This document shows, one piece after another, positions 35,990 through 43,925 of a DNA stretch of 64,000 bases (positions are counted from its first letter, which is position 1; each line of letters opens with the position of its first letter). The DNA is taken from positions 80,278 to 144,277 of the forward strand of contig NZ_VXDB01000014.1 of assembly GCF_008711325.1 (NCBI RefSeq). Reading direction: 5' to 3'. Both the position numbers and the translations under genes were made by a program. The DNA comes from Roseibium sediminis (GTDB taxonomy: Bacteria > Pseudomonadota > Alphaproteobacteria > Rhizobiales > Stappiaceae). Below the pieces are notes generated by a model, which saw only the letters and a program-made list of their open reading frames with translations, searched no databases and had not been told where the DNA came from.

Positions 35990-36349
35990 CGTAACGCCAG
36001 AATGTAGGGATGTAGGCAGCTAGGTTATTTGTAAAATAAACGAGCCTCAACATGCAAAAATTACTTATAATGGAGGCGTAGAGGTTGCAGTAAAACAATC
36101 GGTAATTGCATTTTTCTTCCTGTGCGGGATGAATGCAATTTTAAAGGGGGATGTTCCAATTGGTTCCGATTGCCGCTAGAGTCGTCGGGCATACTCTGCT
36201 TGCATGAGCCAATCGAATATGGACCTCTTCAAATTTGCTTGGAGATACGAAAGAACGGCGGCGCCAAATCGCCTAGCGTCTGCCAGCTTGGTGTTCCATA
36301 AGGTACCTGACAGGTGTTGCAGCTACTCGAGTGAGGCGCGATCCCGACT
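35990..36349. other. AT-rich divergent intergenic region
   Basis: These 360 bases between the binding-protein gene and the divergent MarR gene are clearly richer in A and T than their surroundings. They must hold promoters for both operons. I see no open frame, RNA gene or strong terminator. Several TGCAATT/TGCATT-like sequences occur around 36108-36152, but no clean operator stands out. Confidence 0.4.
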
Positions 36350-36799
36350 ATGATAAAAAAAGATGTCGCTGCGGCAATTTTAATGGAAAAGATTGTCCGA
36401 GATGTTTATTCGAACAAAGGCTCCAGAGAGGTGCAGCCATTGCAATGGTCGATACTGCGCTATCTGGAAAGAGCATCAGCGAACAGCAGCGATCTGACCT
36501 CGATCGCGAGGTTTCTGGGGCTGACACTTTCTCCGGTGAGCCGGGCGGTTCAGACCCTGGAACGACGGGGGCTGGTGACGAAGCGACCGGATCCGCAATC
36601 GGGACGGGCTGTAGTTGTTTCCTTGTCCAGTGAAGGGCTCGCAACTTTGGAAGCGGATCCGATTTTGAAGATTGCGAAAAAAATTAATGTCTTGCCGGAA
36701 GATGAGCGGGAGCAGTTCCGAAATGCGCTCCGTTCATTGTGGCTCTTGGCAGACATGGAAAACGGGGATGCCGATGGCGCAGATTTTGCTCATCGATGA
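36350..36799 (+). CDS. MarR-family winged-helix regulator
   Basis: The 149-residue protein carries a MarR-like winged helix-turn-helix. LQWSILRYLERA begins the domain, TSIARFLGLTLSPVSRAVQTLERRG forms the recognition helix region, and LVTKRPDPQSGRAVVVSLSSEG is the wing with the typical D-x-R-type basic tip. It is divergent from the kinase operon and overlaps the response-regulator gene by 26 bases, so it is likely to be part of the same regulatory circuit. Its effector and target are unknown. Confidence 0.78.
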   Translation: MIKKDVAAAILMEKIVRDVYSNKGSREVQPLQWSILRYLERASANSSDLTSIARFLGLTLSPVSRAVQTLERRGLVTKRPDPQSGRAVVVSLSSEGLATLEADPILKIAKKINVLPEDEREQFRNALRSLWLLADMENGDADGADFAHR

Positions 36800-37160
36800 T
36801 GACGCCGATCTGGTGGAATTGTTTGCGGATATGCTTAGCCATGACGGCTTTGAGGTCCAGACCGCTCAAACGTTTCAGGCGGCGATCGAAATGATCCGCA
36901 ATGGCTATGTTCCCGATGCCATGGTGGTTGACTTCTGGATCGGGAATGAAGATCCGACGGCATTTCTTGATGCAGTGCGTGCGGATTATCCGGAAATTCC
37001 GTTCCTTGTGATTTCCGGAGGGCGTGACGCCCTGTCGCTCGAAATGACACAGGCCGTGGCCGACATAAGTGGCGCAATTGTATTTCTGCAAAAGCCATTC
37101 CGGCGAGCGGAATTGACCGGCGCCCTGACCAATGTGCTCGCCATGGACAAAACCGCCTGA
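36774..37160 (+). CDS. Single-domain response regulator (REC only)
   Basis: The 128-residue protein is a stand-alone receiver: acidic pocket D9/D10 (LLIDDDADL), phosphoacceptor D53 (VVDFWIG), S81 in VISGG and K107 in LQKPF. No output domain follows. I choose the ATG at 36774 because GGGG lies seven bases upstream and the homologous segment starts there. It could be the phosphotransfer partner of the nearby hybrid kinase, which also has its own receiver. A terminator follows. Confidence 0.85.
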   Translation: MAQILLIDDDADLVELFADMLSHDGFEVQTAQTFQAAIEMIRNGYVPDAMVVDFWIGNEDPTAFLDAVRADYPEIPFLVISGGRDALSLEMTQAVADISGAIVFLQKPFRRAELTGALTNVLAMDKTA

Positions 37161-37190
37161 ACCAAGGCGCAAGCGTTTCCGACTTTTTAG

Positions 37191-37236
37191 AGCCTGTTCA
37201 CCTCCTTTTGCGGAAAGGCGGGGAGCAGGCTTTTTG
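37191..37236 (+). terminator. Rho-independent terminator after the response regulator
   Basis: AGCCTG (37191-37196) pairs with CAGGCT (37226-37231), with partial pairing continuing inward, followed by TTTTTG. It ends the marR-REC transcript and so separates it from the downstream small-RNA candidate. Confidence 0.7.
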
Positions 37237-37284
37237 TTCCTCCGCGGCATAACCAATGTTCGGTATTTATGCGAATCTTTTGCC

Positions 37285-37313
37285 TTGACTTCATTTGCTA
37301 TTAGCAATAGAAA
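37285..37313 (+). promoter_or_regulatory. Sigma-70-type promoter with palindrome filling the spacer
   Basis: TTGACT (37285-37290) and TAGAAA (37308-37313) are separated by exactly 17 bases. The perfect palindrome TTGCTA-T-TAGCAA (37295-37307) occupies most of the spacer, an ideal position for a repressor or MerR-like activator. It points at the structured non-coding stretch downstream. Confidence 0.5.
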
Positions 37314-37317
37314 ATAG

Positions 37318-37540
37318 ACATCGGAAACAAGACAGGGATAACGGGGGCTTCCGAGTGCGTTTGCCTTGATTGCCAAGGCGGACGAAACAAGAAAAACGGG
37401 GCATTCTGTTATAAAATTTGTCGGCCGATCCATACCGGAAAGAGCGAAACGCCATCCGGTCATAGCCAGATTTGCGTGGCCCCATCACGTGGCAAATCAG
37501 CTTCCAGATTGAAAAGGCCGCCGGCGGCGGCCTTTTTTAT
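37318..37540 (+). ncRNA. Candidate structured small RNA (about 220 nt)
   Basis: The region between a promoter-like element and a strong terminator has no convincing open frame but a chain of hairpins. TCGGAA (37321-37326) pairs with TTCCGA (37349-37354). A 10-bp stem lies at 37359-37383. ACCGGA...TCCGGT (37434-37460) encloses GCG-AAA-CGC. GATTTGC...GCAAATC (37469-37498) follows, and then the terminator. The gene is separated from the upstream response regulator by its own terminator. I do not recognise it as a known family such as 6S or an alpha-r sRNA. Alternatives are a long leader with premature termination ahead of the FadR-type gene, or a regulatory attenuator. Confidence 0.5.
37512..37538 (+). 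terminator. Strong rho-independent terminator of the small-RNA candidate
   Basis: AAAAGGCCGCC (37512-37522) pairs perfectly with GGCGGCCTTTT (37526-37536) around a three-base loop and continues into a T-run. It is one of the best terminators in the window, and no protein gene precedes it. Confidence 0.88.
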
Positions 37541-37696
37541 TGCCAATGGCAGTCCATCGGATTGGCTCTATAGAATTGAAATTTATTGCAAAACCTGCTC
37601 TGCGGGCTAAGGTACCGCGGCGCCGGTTTAAGGCTGAGTCTCAAGGCTCTTCCGGACTTGGCGCAAACGGGCAACAGACGATGGGAAGTCGCGGCA

Positions 37697-38413
37697 TTGA
37701 CCAACCATGAGGGCAGGGCATCCGATGGCATAGTGCGGTCATTGGAAGGCAGGATTGTAAGCGGCGAATTGCCAGATGGTCGCCCTTTGCCGCCGGAAAG
37801 AAATCTGATGCTGGAATACGGGACCAGCCGAACTGTTGTTCGGGAGGCGGTTCTTGCCCTTGCAAGCAGGGGTCTGGTTGAGGCCCGACCACGTCACCGA
37901 CCCGTCGTGAGAAAACCTGGACCTGACACTGCCCTCAAAGCACTCGAAAGCACTGTCAGCCATCTGCTTGAGGCCGAAGACGGGCTGAAACACCTGTTTC
38001 GATCACGGATATTGATCGAGCAGGGGCTTGTGCAACATGCCGCAACCCGTGCCCGCTCGGAACAGGTAGCGGAACTGGAGGCAGCCCTGCAAGCCAATGA
38101 GGCTGCCATCGGTCAGTCGGAGAGATTTTACGAGACCGACAAGACTTTTCATGAAGTCCTCTACAAGATGCCGGGAAACCCGATCTGGCCTGCCGTTTAC
38201 ACGCTTTATCTGACGTGGCTGTTTCCCAAATGGCTCAAAATGCCGGACGACACAGCACGCAATGAACAAAATCACAGGGCCCACAAGTCGATTGTGGATG
38301 CCGTGAAAAGCCAGGATCCTCAGGCGGCATCAAATGCCCTGACGGCTCACCTTGAAGCTGCTTGGCAGCAATTGGAAACGTCGGGCGAAGCTTCAGCTGA
38401 TCGTGCCAGGTAG
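37697..38413 (+). CDS. GntR-family regulator, FadR subfamily
   Basis: The protein has an N-terminal winged helix (GRIVSGELPDGRPLPPERNLMLEYGTSRTVVREAVLALASRGLV) and an all-helical FCD ligand-binding domain. The FCD domain contains the metal-binding pattern D/E...H (FYETDKTFHEVLY and NEQNHRAHKSIVDAV). FadR-type regulators sense small carboxylic acids. The open frame begins at 37586, but a TTG at 37697 after GGGAAG fits the family length better, giving 238 residues. The start is therefore tentative. It converges on the iorB gene. Confidence 0.8.
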   Translation: MTNHEGRASDGIVRSLEGRIVSGELPDGRPLPPERNLMLEYGTSRTVVREAVLALASRGLVEARPRHRPVVRKPGPDTALKALESTVSHLLEAEDGLKHLFRSRILIEQGLVQHAATRARSEQVAELEAALQANEAAIGQSERFYETDKTFHEVLYKMPGNPIWPAVYTLYLTWLFPKWLKMPDDTARNEQNHRAHKSIVDAVKSQDPQAASNALTAHLEAAWQQLETSGEASADRAR

Positions 38414-38555
38414 CGAGACCTGCCCAGCATGTCAGGATACGCCGCAGAGCGGGGGCTGCCGGCTGCTCCTCATTGTGAACCTCGAGGACTTTGCTTAGCC
38501 GTCAAAACAATGTCTACTTTTGGCTCTGACCAGGCCAACTGCGACTGTCAGCTTG

Positions 38556-40124
38556 TCATGCTGTTTCCAGCTGACGCTCCTCTGTGAAAGTCTCGATTGT
38601 CCGGATAGCTCCTTCCAATGCCTTGCCATCTTCATCCTTGAGCGCAGCTTCCCGCATACGTGCCATCCATTGCGGGCCATCAGTGCGCTGATCAACAAGC
38701 CGTGCAGCGGAAAGGACGCGATCAAACTTCGTCTGACCGCGCGCATGTGTGTCCGAATAGCCTTTGATAAGGCGTCTGCAGTTCAAGACTTCAACCGCCA
38801 TGTCGTATCTATCGGGAAGATACTCGCGGGCCGTTCCAAGCCAGCGATCCATATGGGCCATCTCCACTGAATGTCGAAAGGTTCTCCGTCGCCATCCCCT
38901 CAAGCCACCTAGACAATAGAGGGTGAAGAAGCCAAAGAGGCGATCACTACGAATACGTCGACCCTTGCTGAACCAGCGGTCAATGCGTTTGCGCCATGTC
39001 TCGCTCTTGTCGAGACGATTTCCCATCTTCGCAGGCAGCATGCCAATGAGTTCATCCACTCCAGGATGCAGATACTCGGTTATGCGCATGGAGTAGCCAT
39101 CGGCAACGCGCATTTCGTCTCTGATCCGATCGAAACGATCCGCGCGGGTTTTCAGATCCGCAACCCGGATGACATCGTCATAGGCCAAGGCGTTGGCGAT
39201 GTATTTGGCAGCTGCACGAGAGAGGCGAAACTCACGTGAGGCATGGTCGCAGGCTAGGAACTCCTCAAGTCGGTTCAGATAGACCAGTCCATAGTCTGTA
39301 TCCTGAAAGTCGACCACCTTGCGCAGCCCTGCCAGAGCCAGTTCCCGGACAGGTTCCGGCATATCGCCGATGCGCGCCGAAAGCGTGGACCATGCGCGCA
39401 TCGCACCCTCGGGGCCCGCTGCGTTGGAGACGGCAGGGGCACTTGGTGTCTCCGGCTCTCTGATTTCTCCATTGAGTGCGAGATCATGGCCAGCCGCGAA
39501 GGCCCTCAGGCTGGAGTCCACCCCTTTGCCACTGCCTTTGATTGCCTTTTCAAATGCCTCGCGCGGAAACGGCAGCGCACCGGAAGCCGCAAGAGCACCG
39601 AACAATGAGGCTGAAATGACCGAGCCAACCGAGACGGCTGCAGCTTCCATATCGGCCATGATCCGCGTTCGCGCTGCAATTTCCGTTGCCGCCAGGATTT
39701 CCTCGGACGGAGCAACGCCATTTCCGGGTACGGTTTTCTCTGACACGGCGAGGGAGCGGTGGGTCGAGCCGATCAACGTCGTGCGATCGGGCGTGACAAA
39801 GCCGCGCGTGATGGCGCGCCCGGCTTCCGCCAGTTCAGCGGCAATCAGAACGTCTACATCTCCTGCGGAGGGAGCAAGCGCAAAGACCGGCGTGGGGATG
39901 CTCGCAGGCGCCATTTCGATATAGTAGATCGTCGCGCCAGTACGTTGAGCAACACCCGCAACACTTGTCGCCTGACAATGATAGCCTTCTGTTCGCGCCA
40001 GGCTTTCAATCCAGTTCGTGAGTACCCCGCCCCCCTGACCGCCAACGGCCATGATGGCAATCTTGATGATTTGCTCCAGATCCGGATGAGCCTTGCCGAT
40101 CGTGTCAGAGTTTGTTCCAGCCAT
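38556..40124 (-). CDS. iorB: Indolepyruvate ferredoxin oxidoreductase subunit beta (long form) IorB
   Basis: The protein, about 522 residues, has an N-terminal gamma-type oxidoreductase domain (IKIAIMAVGGQGGGVLTNWIESLA) and a long C-terminal extension, as in the long IorB proteins of alphaproteobacteria. With IorA it decarboxylates aryl pyruvates such as indolepyruvate to aryl-acetyl-CoA, passing electrons to ferredoxin. Its ATG overlaps the iorA stop (TGATG). It is the last gene of the cyclase-marR-iorA-iorB operon. Confidence 0.88.
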   Translation of the reverse strand: MAGTNSDTIGKAHPDLEQIIKIAIMAVGGQGGGVLTNWIESLARTEGYHCQATSVAGVAQRTGATIYYIEMAPASIPTPVFALAPSAGDVDVLIAAELAEAGRAITRGFVTPDRTTLIGSTHRSLAVSEKTVPGNGVAPSEEILAATEIAARTRIMADMEAAAVSVGSVISASLFGALAASGALPFPREAFEKAIKGSGKGVDSSLRAFAAGHDLALNGEIREPETPSAPAVSNAAGPEGAMRAWSTLSARIGDMPEPVRELALAGLRKVVDFQDTDYGLVYLNRLEEFLACDHASREFRLSRAAAKYIANALAYDDVIRVADLKTRADRFDRIRDEMRVADGYSMRITEYLHPGVDELIGMLPAKMGNRLDKSETWRKRIDRWFSKGRRIRSDRLFGFFTLYCLGGLRGWRRRTFRHSVEMAHMDRWLGTAREYLPDRYDMAVEVLNCRRLIKGYSDTHARGQTKFDRVLSAARLVDQRTDGPQWMARMREAALKDEDGKALEGAIRTIETFTEERQLETA

Positions 40125-42274
40125 CACATGCGCTCCATGGAAAAGGTGACACGCCGGGCTTTTCGACGGTTTTGCAAGGCGGTTCGCAGGCGGGTGGCCA
40201 GTGTGCTCAGGAAACTCTCCACCTTGCCGGGATTATGAACCGTCCGGACCTCGTAGAAGGACGGGCAAAGAATAGCTGCGTCCGCAACTTCCCCGCAATT
40301 GCCGCAACCAACGCATGTCTGGTCAATATGGGCAACGGGATCGTCCCTGAGGGGATCGTCGAGTTGCTTAAGGGAAAGAGAGGGGCAGCCGGACAGGCGA
40401 ATACAGGCGTGGTCACCGGTACAAATGTCCTGATCGACCCCGAACCTCGGAACCTCAACCCTGCGGCCCTCACGGATAGCGGCTGTTCGCAGCGGCTTTT
40501 CGCGTCTTTGCTTGTTCAGCATGCATTCGGATGAGGCAACGATGACCTTGGGGCCATCATAATCGGTCGTCAGGGCTTCGCGAATGGTTTCGCGCATGCG
40601 CGGAACATCATAGGTCCGGTCGATCTGCCGGATCCACTTGACCCCGACCCCTTCAAGCGCTTTTGAAATCGGATTGTTCGTGGATTTTGTCGGGTTCTTC
40701 GCCCGGCTGGACATGACGTCCTGCCCCCCGGTCGCAGCGGAATAGTAATTATCGACAATGACGGTCACCGTATCGGACCGGTTGAAAACCAAATTGCCGA
40801 TCGAAGAGCTCAGGCCGTTGTGCCAGAAGCCGCCATCACCGAGAATGGAGATCGCCCGCCGTTCGCCGCCAGCATCGAAGGCGGCATTGCCTGCCGGGCC
40901 AAGGCCAAAGCCCATCGTCGACCCGCCAATTTCGAACGGAGGCAGAGCGGCGAAGAGATGACAGCCGATGTCCGCTGCAATCTGATGCTTGCCCAGTTCC
41001 TTTTCAGCCAATTTCAGCGACGCGAAAATCGGTCGCTCCGGGCAGCCAGTGCAAAATCCGGGTGGTCGGATCGGCACAGTCGAGGTCAAGTCGGGGATTT
41101 CGGGCTTCGGCTGGTTGGGCGCAAGGATCTGGCCGGGCAACAGGTCCGGTGCGTGTTTCCTGAAAAAGGCCTCGACCCCGTCGAACAGAACCTGCCCGGT
41201 GTATTCCCCGGCCTTGGGAAAACAGCCCTTGCCTTCCAGATGAATGGGGGACCGCGCCTTGAACAGCATGGCTCCCAACTGTTGCTCTATGAACTCCGGC
41301 TGACCTTCTTCTATCAGCAGCACGGCATCCTTGCCTTCGCAGAACTCCAGAAGCTCCGACTGAACCAGCGGATAGGCAACGTTGAGAACTTTAAGCGGAA
41401 TCGAGGTGTTGCCGCTGATGTCGGATAAGCCGAGCCGCTGCAAGGCCCGGATGGTTCCGTTATACATTCCGCCAAGGCAGACAATACCAACTTTGCCGTC
41501 CTTCGGCCCAAACTGTTCATTGAGCCGGTTTTCCAGAATGAAGGCTTCTGCCGCGGGCCAACGGTTTTCAACCTTGTCGCGCTCATGCACGTAGGACATG
41601 GGCGGCAAGACCACACGGTTGAAGTCGCTTCTCGGATCGGAAAGGGCGTCCCTGACCGAAAGCGGCGGCGGCTGGTTGTCGCTGCATTCAAAGTTGCCTG
41701 TCACATGACAGGAGCGAATGCGCACCATCAGCATGACCGCCGAATTGCTGGCTTCCGACAAGGCGAAGCCGTCTCCCACCGCCTTGACGATGGACGGAAG
41801 GTTGGGTCTGGGGTCAAGGAGCCAGAATTGCGATTTCATCGCAAAGCCGTAGGACCGCTCCTGCATGATGGATGACCCTTCGCCGTAGTCTTCTCCGACG
41901 ATGATCAGCGCTCCTCCGGTCACGCCGGCAGACGAAAGATTGGCCAAGGCATCCGAGGCAACATTCACGCCGACCGGGCCCTTGAAGGTGACCGCGCCGC
42001 GGATCGGGTAGTGAACCGATGCCCCAAGCATGGCGGCAGCGGCGCCTTCATTGGCGCTGGCGGCAAACCGGACACCGAGTTCCGAAAGGAGGTCCTGAGC
42101 ATCAGCCAGAACATCCATGAGATGAGAGACGGGTGCGCCCTGATATCCACCGACATATCCGACGCCATTTTCCAGGAGCGCCTTGGTGATTGCCAGAATG
42201 CCTTCGCCGGTAAAGGTCTCACCTTTGCCTTTGCGGAGATGTTCGACTTCCGCCTTGAATGACCGTTCGGCCAT
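40124..42274 (-). CDS. iorA: Indolepyruvate ferredoxin oxidoreductase subunit alpha IorA
   Basis: The 716-residue protein contains the pyrimidine-binding and thiamine-diphosphate domains. The ThDP motif is around ILGDGGFWHNGLSS with a following NN segment (VDNYYSAATGG). A cluster of cysteines near the C-terminus (TCVGCGNC plus nearby Cys) forms an iron-sulfur site. RPPGFCTGCPERP is typical of IorA. It converts indole- or phenylpyruvate to the acyl-CoA. It lies 21 bases downstream of a MarR regulator and is coupled to iorB. Confidence 0.92.
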   Translation of the reverse strand: MAERSFKAEVEHLRKGKGETFTGEGILAITKALLENGVGYVGGYQGAPVSHLMDVLADAQDLLSELGVRFAASANEGAAAAMLGASVHYPIRGAVTFKGPVGVNVASDALANLSSAGVTGGALIIVGEDYGEGSSIMQERSYGFAMKSQFWLLDPRPNLPSIVKAVGDGFALSEASNSAVMLMVRIRSCHVTGNFECSDNQPPPLSVRDALSDPRSDFNRVVLPPMSYVHERDKVENRWPAAEAFILENRLNEQFGPKDGKVGIVCLGGMYNGTIRALQRLGLSDISGNTSIPLKVLNVAYPLVQSELLEFCEGKDAVLLIEEGQPEFIEQQLGAMLFKARSPIHLEGKGCFPKAGEYTGQVLFDGVEAFFRKHAPDLLPGQILAPNQPKPEIPDLTSTVPIRPPGFCTGCPERPIFASLKLAEKELGKHQIAADIGCHLFAALPPFEIGGSTMGFGLGPAGNAAFDAGGERRAISILGDGGFWHNGLSSSIGNLVFNRSDTVTVIVDNYYSAATGGQDVMSSRAKNPTKSTNNPISKALEGVGVKWIRQIDRTYDVPRMRETIREALTTDYDGPKVIVASSECMLNKQRREKPLRTAAIREGRRVEVPRFGVDQDICTGDHACIRLSGCPSLSLKQLDDPLRDDPVAHIDQTCVGCGNCGEVADAAILCPSFYEVRTVHNPGKVESFLSTLATRLRTALQNRRKARRVTFSMERM

Positions 42275-42295
42275 GAATTCTCTCCCTCGGGCCCG

Positions 42296-42790
42296 TCAGA
42301 TCGGGTTCTTGCGAATATTTTTCAGGATTCTCTGCAAGGTCGTGACGAAGCCACGCATCTCCTCAGAGCCGATGCCCTTGAACATCTGGTGATAGGCAAC
42401 TGCGACATGCGGCCAGAGAATTTCGTAGGTCTTGCGCCCTGTGGCTGTGAGATAGACCCGGGTTGCCCTGCTGTCGGCCGGATCTGTTTCGCGCCTGACC
42501 AGACCATCCTTCTCCAATGCATCCAATGCGCGGCTGAGTGTCGATTGCTCCACCACCGCGTAGATGGCGAGTTCGCGGATCTGAAGACCGTCCATGACAG
42601 AAAGGACCGCGATTGACCGCATCTTGGGGGTGGTGAGACCAAGTTTCGCCATTTCCTCCCTGAGCGCGGCATTGTAGCGGCCCATGATCCGGTTCATGAG
42701 ATAGGGAGGGAAGTTCTCCAACCCCATCTCGCCAAGGCGTGGCAGCTCGGGCACCTCATCCATGGGAGTGCCGGTGGCATCATCACTCAT
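42296..42790 (-). CDS. MarR-family regulator of the ior operon
   Basis: The 164-residue protein has the MarR fold: long N-terminal dimerisation helix, recognition region LAIYAVVEQSTLSRALDALEKDGLV, and wing VRRETDPADSRATRVYLTATGR. It lies between the cyclase gene (49 bases upstream) and iorA (21 bases downstream) on the same strand, so it probably autoregulates this aromatic-acid operon. The ligand may be an aryl pyruvate or aryl acetate. Confidence 0.87.
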   Translation of the reverse strand: MSDDATGTPMDEVPELPRLGEMGLENFPPYLMNRIMGRYNAALREEMAKLGLTTPKMRSIAVLSVMDGLQIRELAIYAVVEQSTLSRALDALEKDGLVRRETDPADSRATRVYLTATGRKTYEILWPHVAVAYHQMFKGIGSEEMRGFVTTLQRILKNIRKNPI

Positions 42791-42839
42791 TCCGGTCTCC
42801 CTTTCAGGTTCGTCCCGGTGTCCGGCGAAGGTTTCCAGT

Positions 42840-43631
42840 CTAGCTTCTGGGGACCAGAGCCAGAGCCCGAATGGGGCTCCCGGTCCCGCGCTCGATTTTC
42901 AGCGGCGCGGCGATCAGGATGGCTCCCTTTGGCGGCAGCTTGTCCAGATTGGCGAGTGAGGCGAGGCCGAAGCAGTTGTCCCGATGAAGCAGATTATGCG
43001 CCGGGTAAGGCGGAGTCATTCCGCCTGCCTGTCCAGCATCCGTGCCAATACACTGGCTGCCCCAGCCGACGATCCTCTTTGAAAGGAGATATTCAATTGC
43101 GTCCGGGGTTGGTCCGGGGCTGTGGGGTCCCGTTTCATCCGTGTTCAGGAAAAGCGCTTCGTCATGGGCGCGTTTGTCCCAATCCGTTCTCATGACCACC
43201 CATTCGCCCTCGCCAATCTCGCCGTGTTCTGCCTCCCAGGCCCGAATGAGATCGGCTGTAAGAAGGTAGTCCGGATTGGCTTCGCTTTCCTTGGAGCAGT
43301 CGATGACATTCACCGGGGCAACCAGTCGCTGCACATTCAATGTGTCGGTGAAACCGTCAGAGTAGTCCTTGCCGGTAATCCAGTGGTGGGGGGCATCGAA
43401 ATGCGTTCCCGAATGCTCTCCAAGCACCATCCAGTTCCAGGCGAAAAAAGGCCCATCTGCATCATATTCGCTGATCTTGTGGATCTCGACCTTGGGCGTG
43501 TTCTTCGCAAAGTCCGGCGGAAGCTGAATGATGGGTGTCGAAGGGCCGAGCACGCCGGTGCAATCAACAACTTCGATTTTGCCTGTCAAAAGTCCCACTG
43601 CGAGATCCGCGAGCGCTCCCCCGTGTGCCAT
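42840..43631 (-). CDS. Cyclase-family (kynurenine formamidase-like) metal hydrolase
   Basis: The ATG at 43631 has GGGGAGGAGAAC upstream; an extended frame to 43787 is not conserved. The 263-residue protein has the cyclase-family metal motif HSGTHFDAPHH (pattern HxGTHxDxPxH) near residue 74 and a GTDAGQAGG segment later. Family members include arylformamidase of tryptophan degradation and isatin hydrolase. Together with iorAB downstream, this suggests catabolism of an indole or other aromatic compound. The exact substrate is unknown. Confidence 0.83.
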   Translation of the reverse strand: MAHGGALADLAVGLLTGKIEVVDCTGVLGPSTPIIQLPPDFAKNTPKVEIHKISEYDADGPFFAWNWMVLGEHSGTHFDAPHHWITGKDYSDGFTDTLNVQRLVAPVNVIDCSKESEANPDYLLTADLIRAWEAEHGEIGEGEWVVMRTDWDKRAHDEALFLNTDETGPHSPGPTPDAIEYLLSKRIVGWGSQCIGTDAGQAGGMTPPYPAHNLLHRDNCFGLASLANLDKLPPKGAILIAAPLKIERGTGSPIRALALVPRS

Positions 43632-43925
43632 GTTCTCCTCCCCGATAGATGGCATGCGTCCAAGATGGGACGCCGGAGCGGGATGGTAGGCAAAATATAT
43701 GCAAATGCAAATAAATTCATGCATGGGAGCGACATTCGCAATCAGTAGTTTTTGGAATGGCCGAATGGTCCCTTGGGTAAGTTGCATGTTTCAGGGCGGA
43801 TCTTATTGTGGAGGCTGTGCTGTTTCGTCCAACTTCGATTTTCTCGAAAAAGGCCTTTTCAAATCTCACAGTCTCTGGCGACACGCGGATTGTGTTCCCC
43901 GGACCTCGAAAGTGTTTTCTTCCGC
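43632..43925. other. Divergent intergenic region with AT-rich repeats
   Basis: The roughly 295 bases between the cyclase gene and the divergent SWIM gene hold no supportable gene. Near 43692-43725 there is an AT-rich block with ATGCAAATGCAAATA and TGCATG elements. It lies 60-90 bases upstream of the cyclase start and may contain the promoter and a MarR-type operator. Confidence 0.35.

Noticed and set aside
36331..36633. A 100-codon plus-strand frame overlapping the MarR gene
   Set aside because: The other frame encodes a clear winged-helix protein; this one is low-complexity and lacks motifs.
37291..37488. A 65-codon minus-strand frame
   Set aside because: It has no ribosome-binding site or family features and lies opposite the hairpin-rich small-RNA candidate that has its own promoter and terminator.
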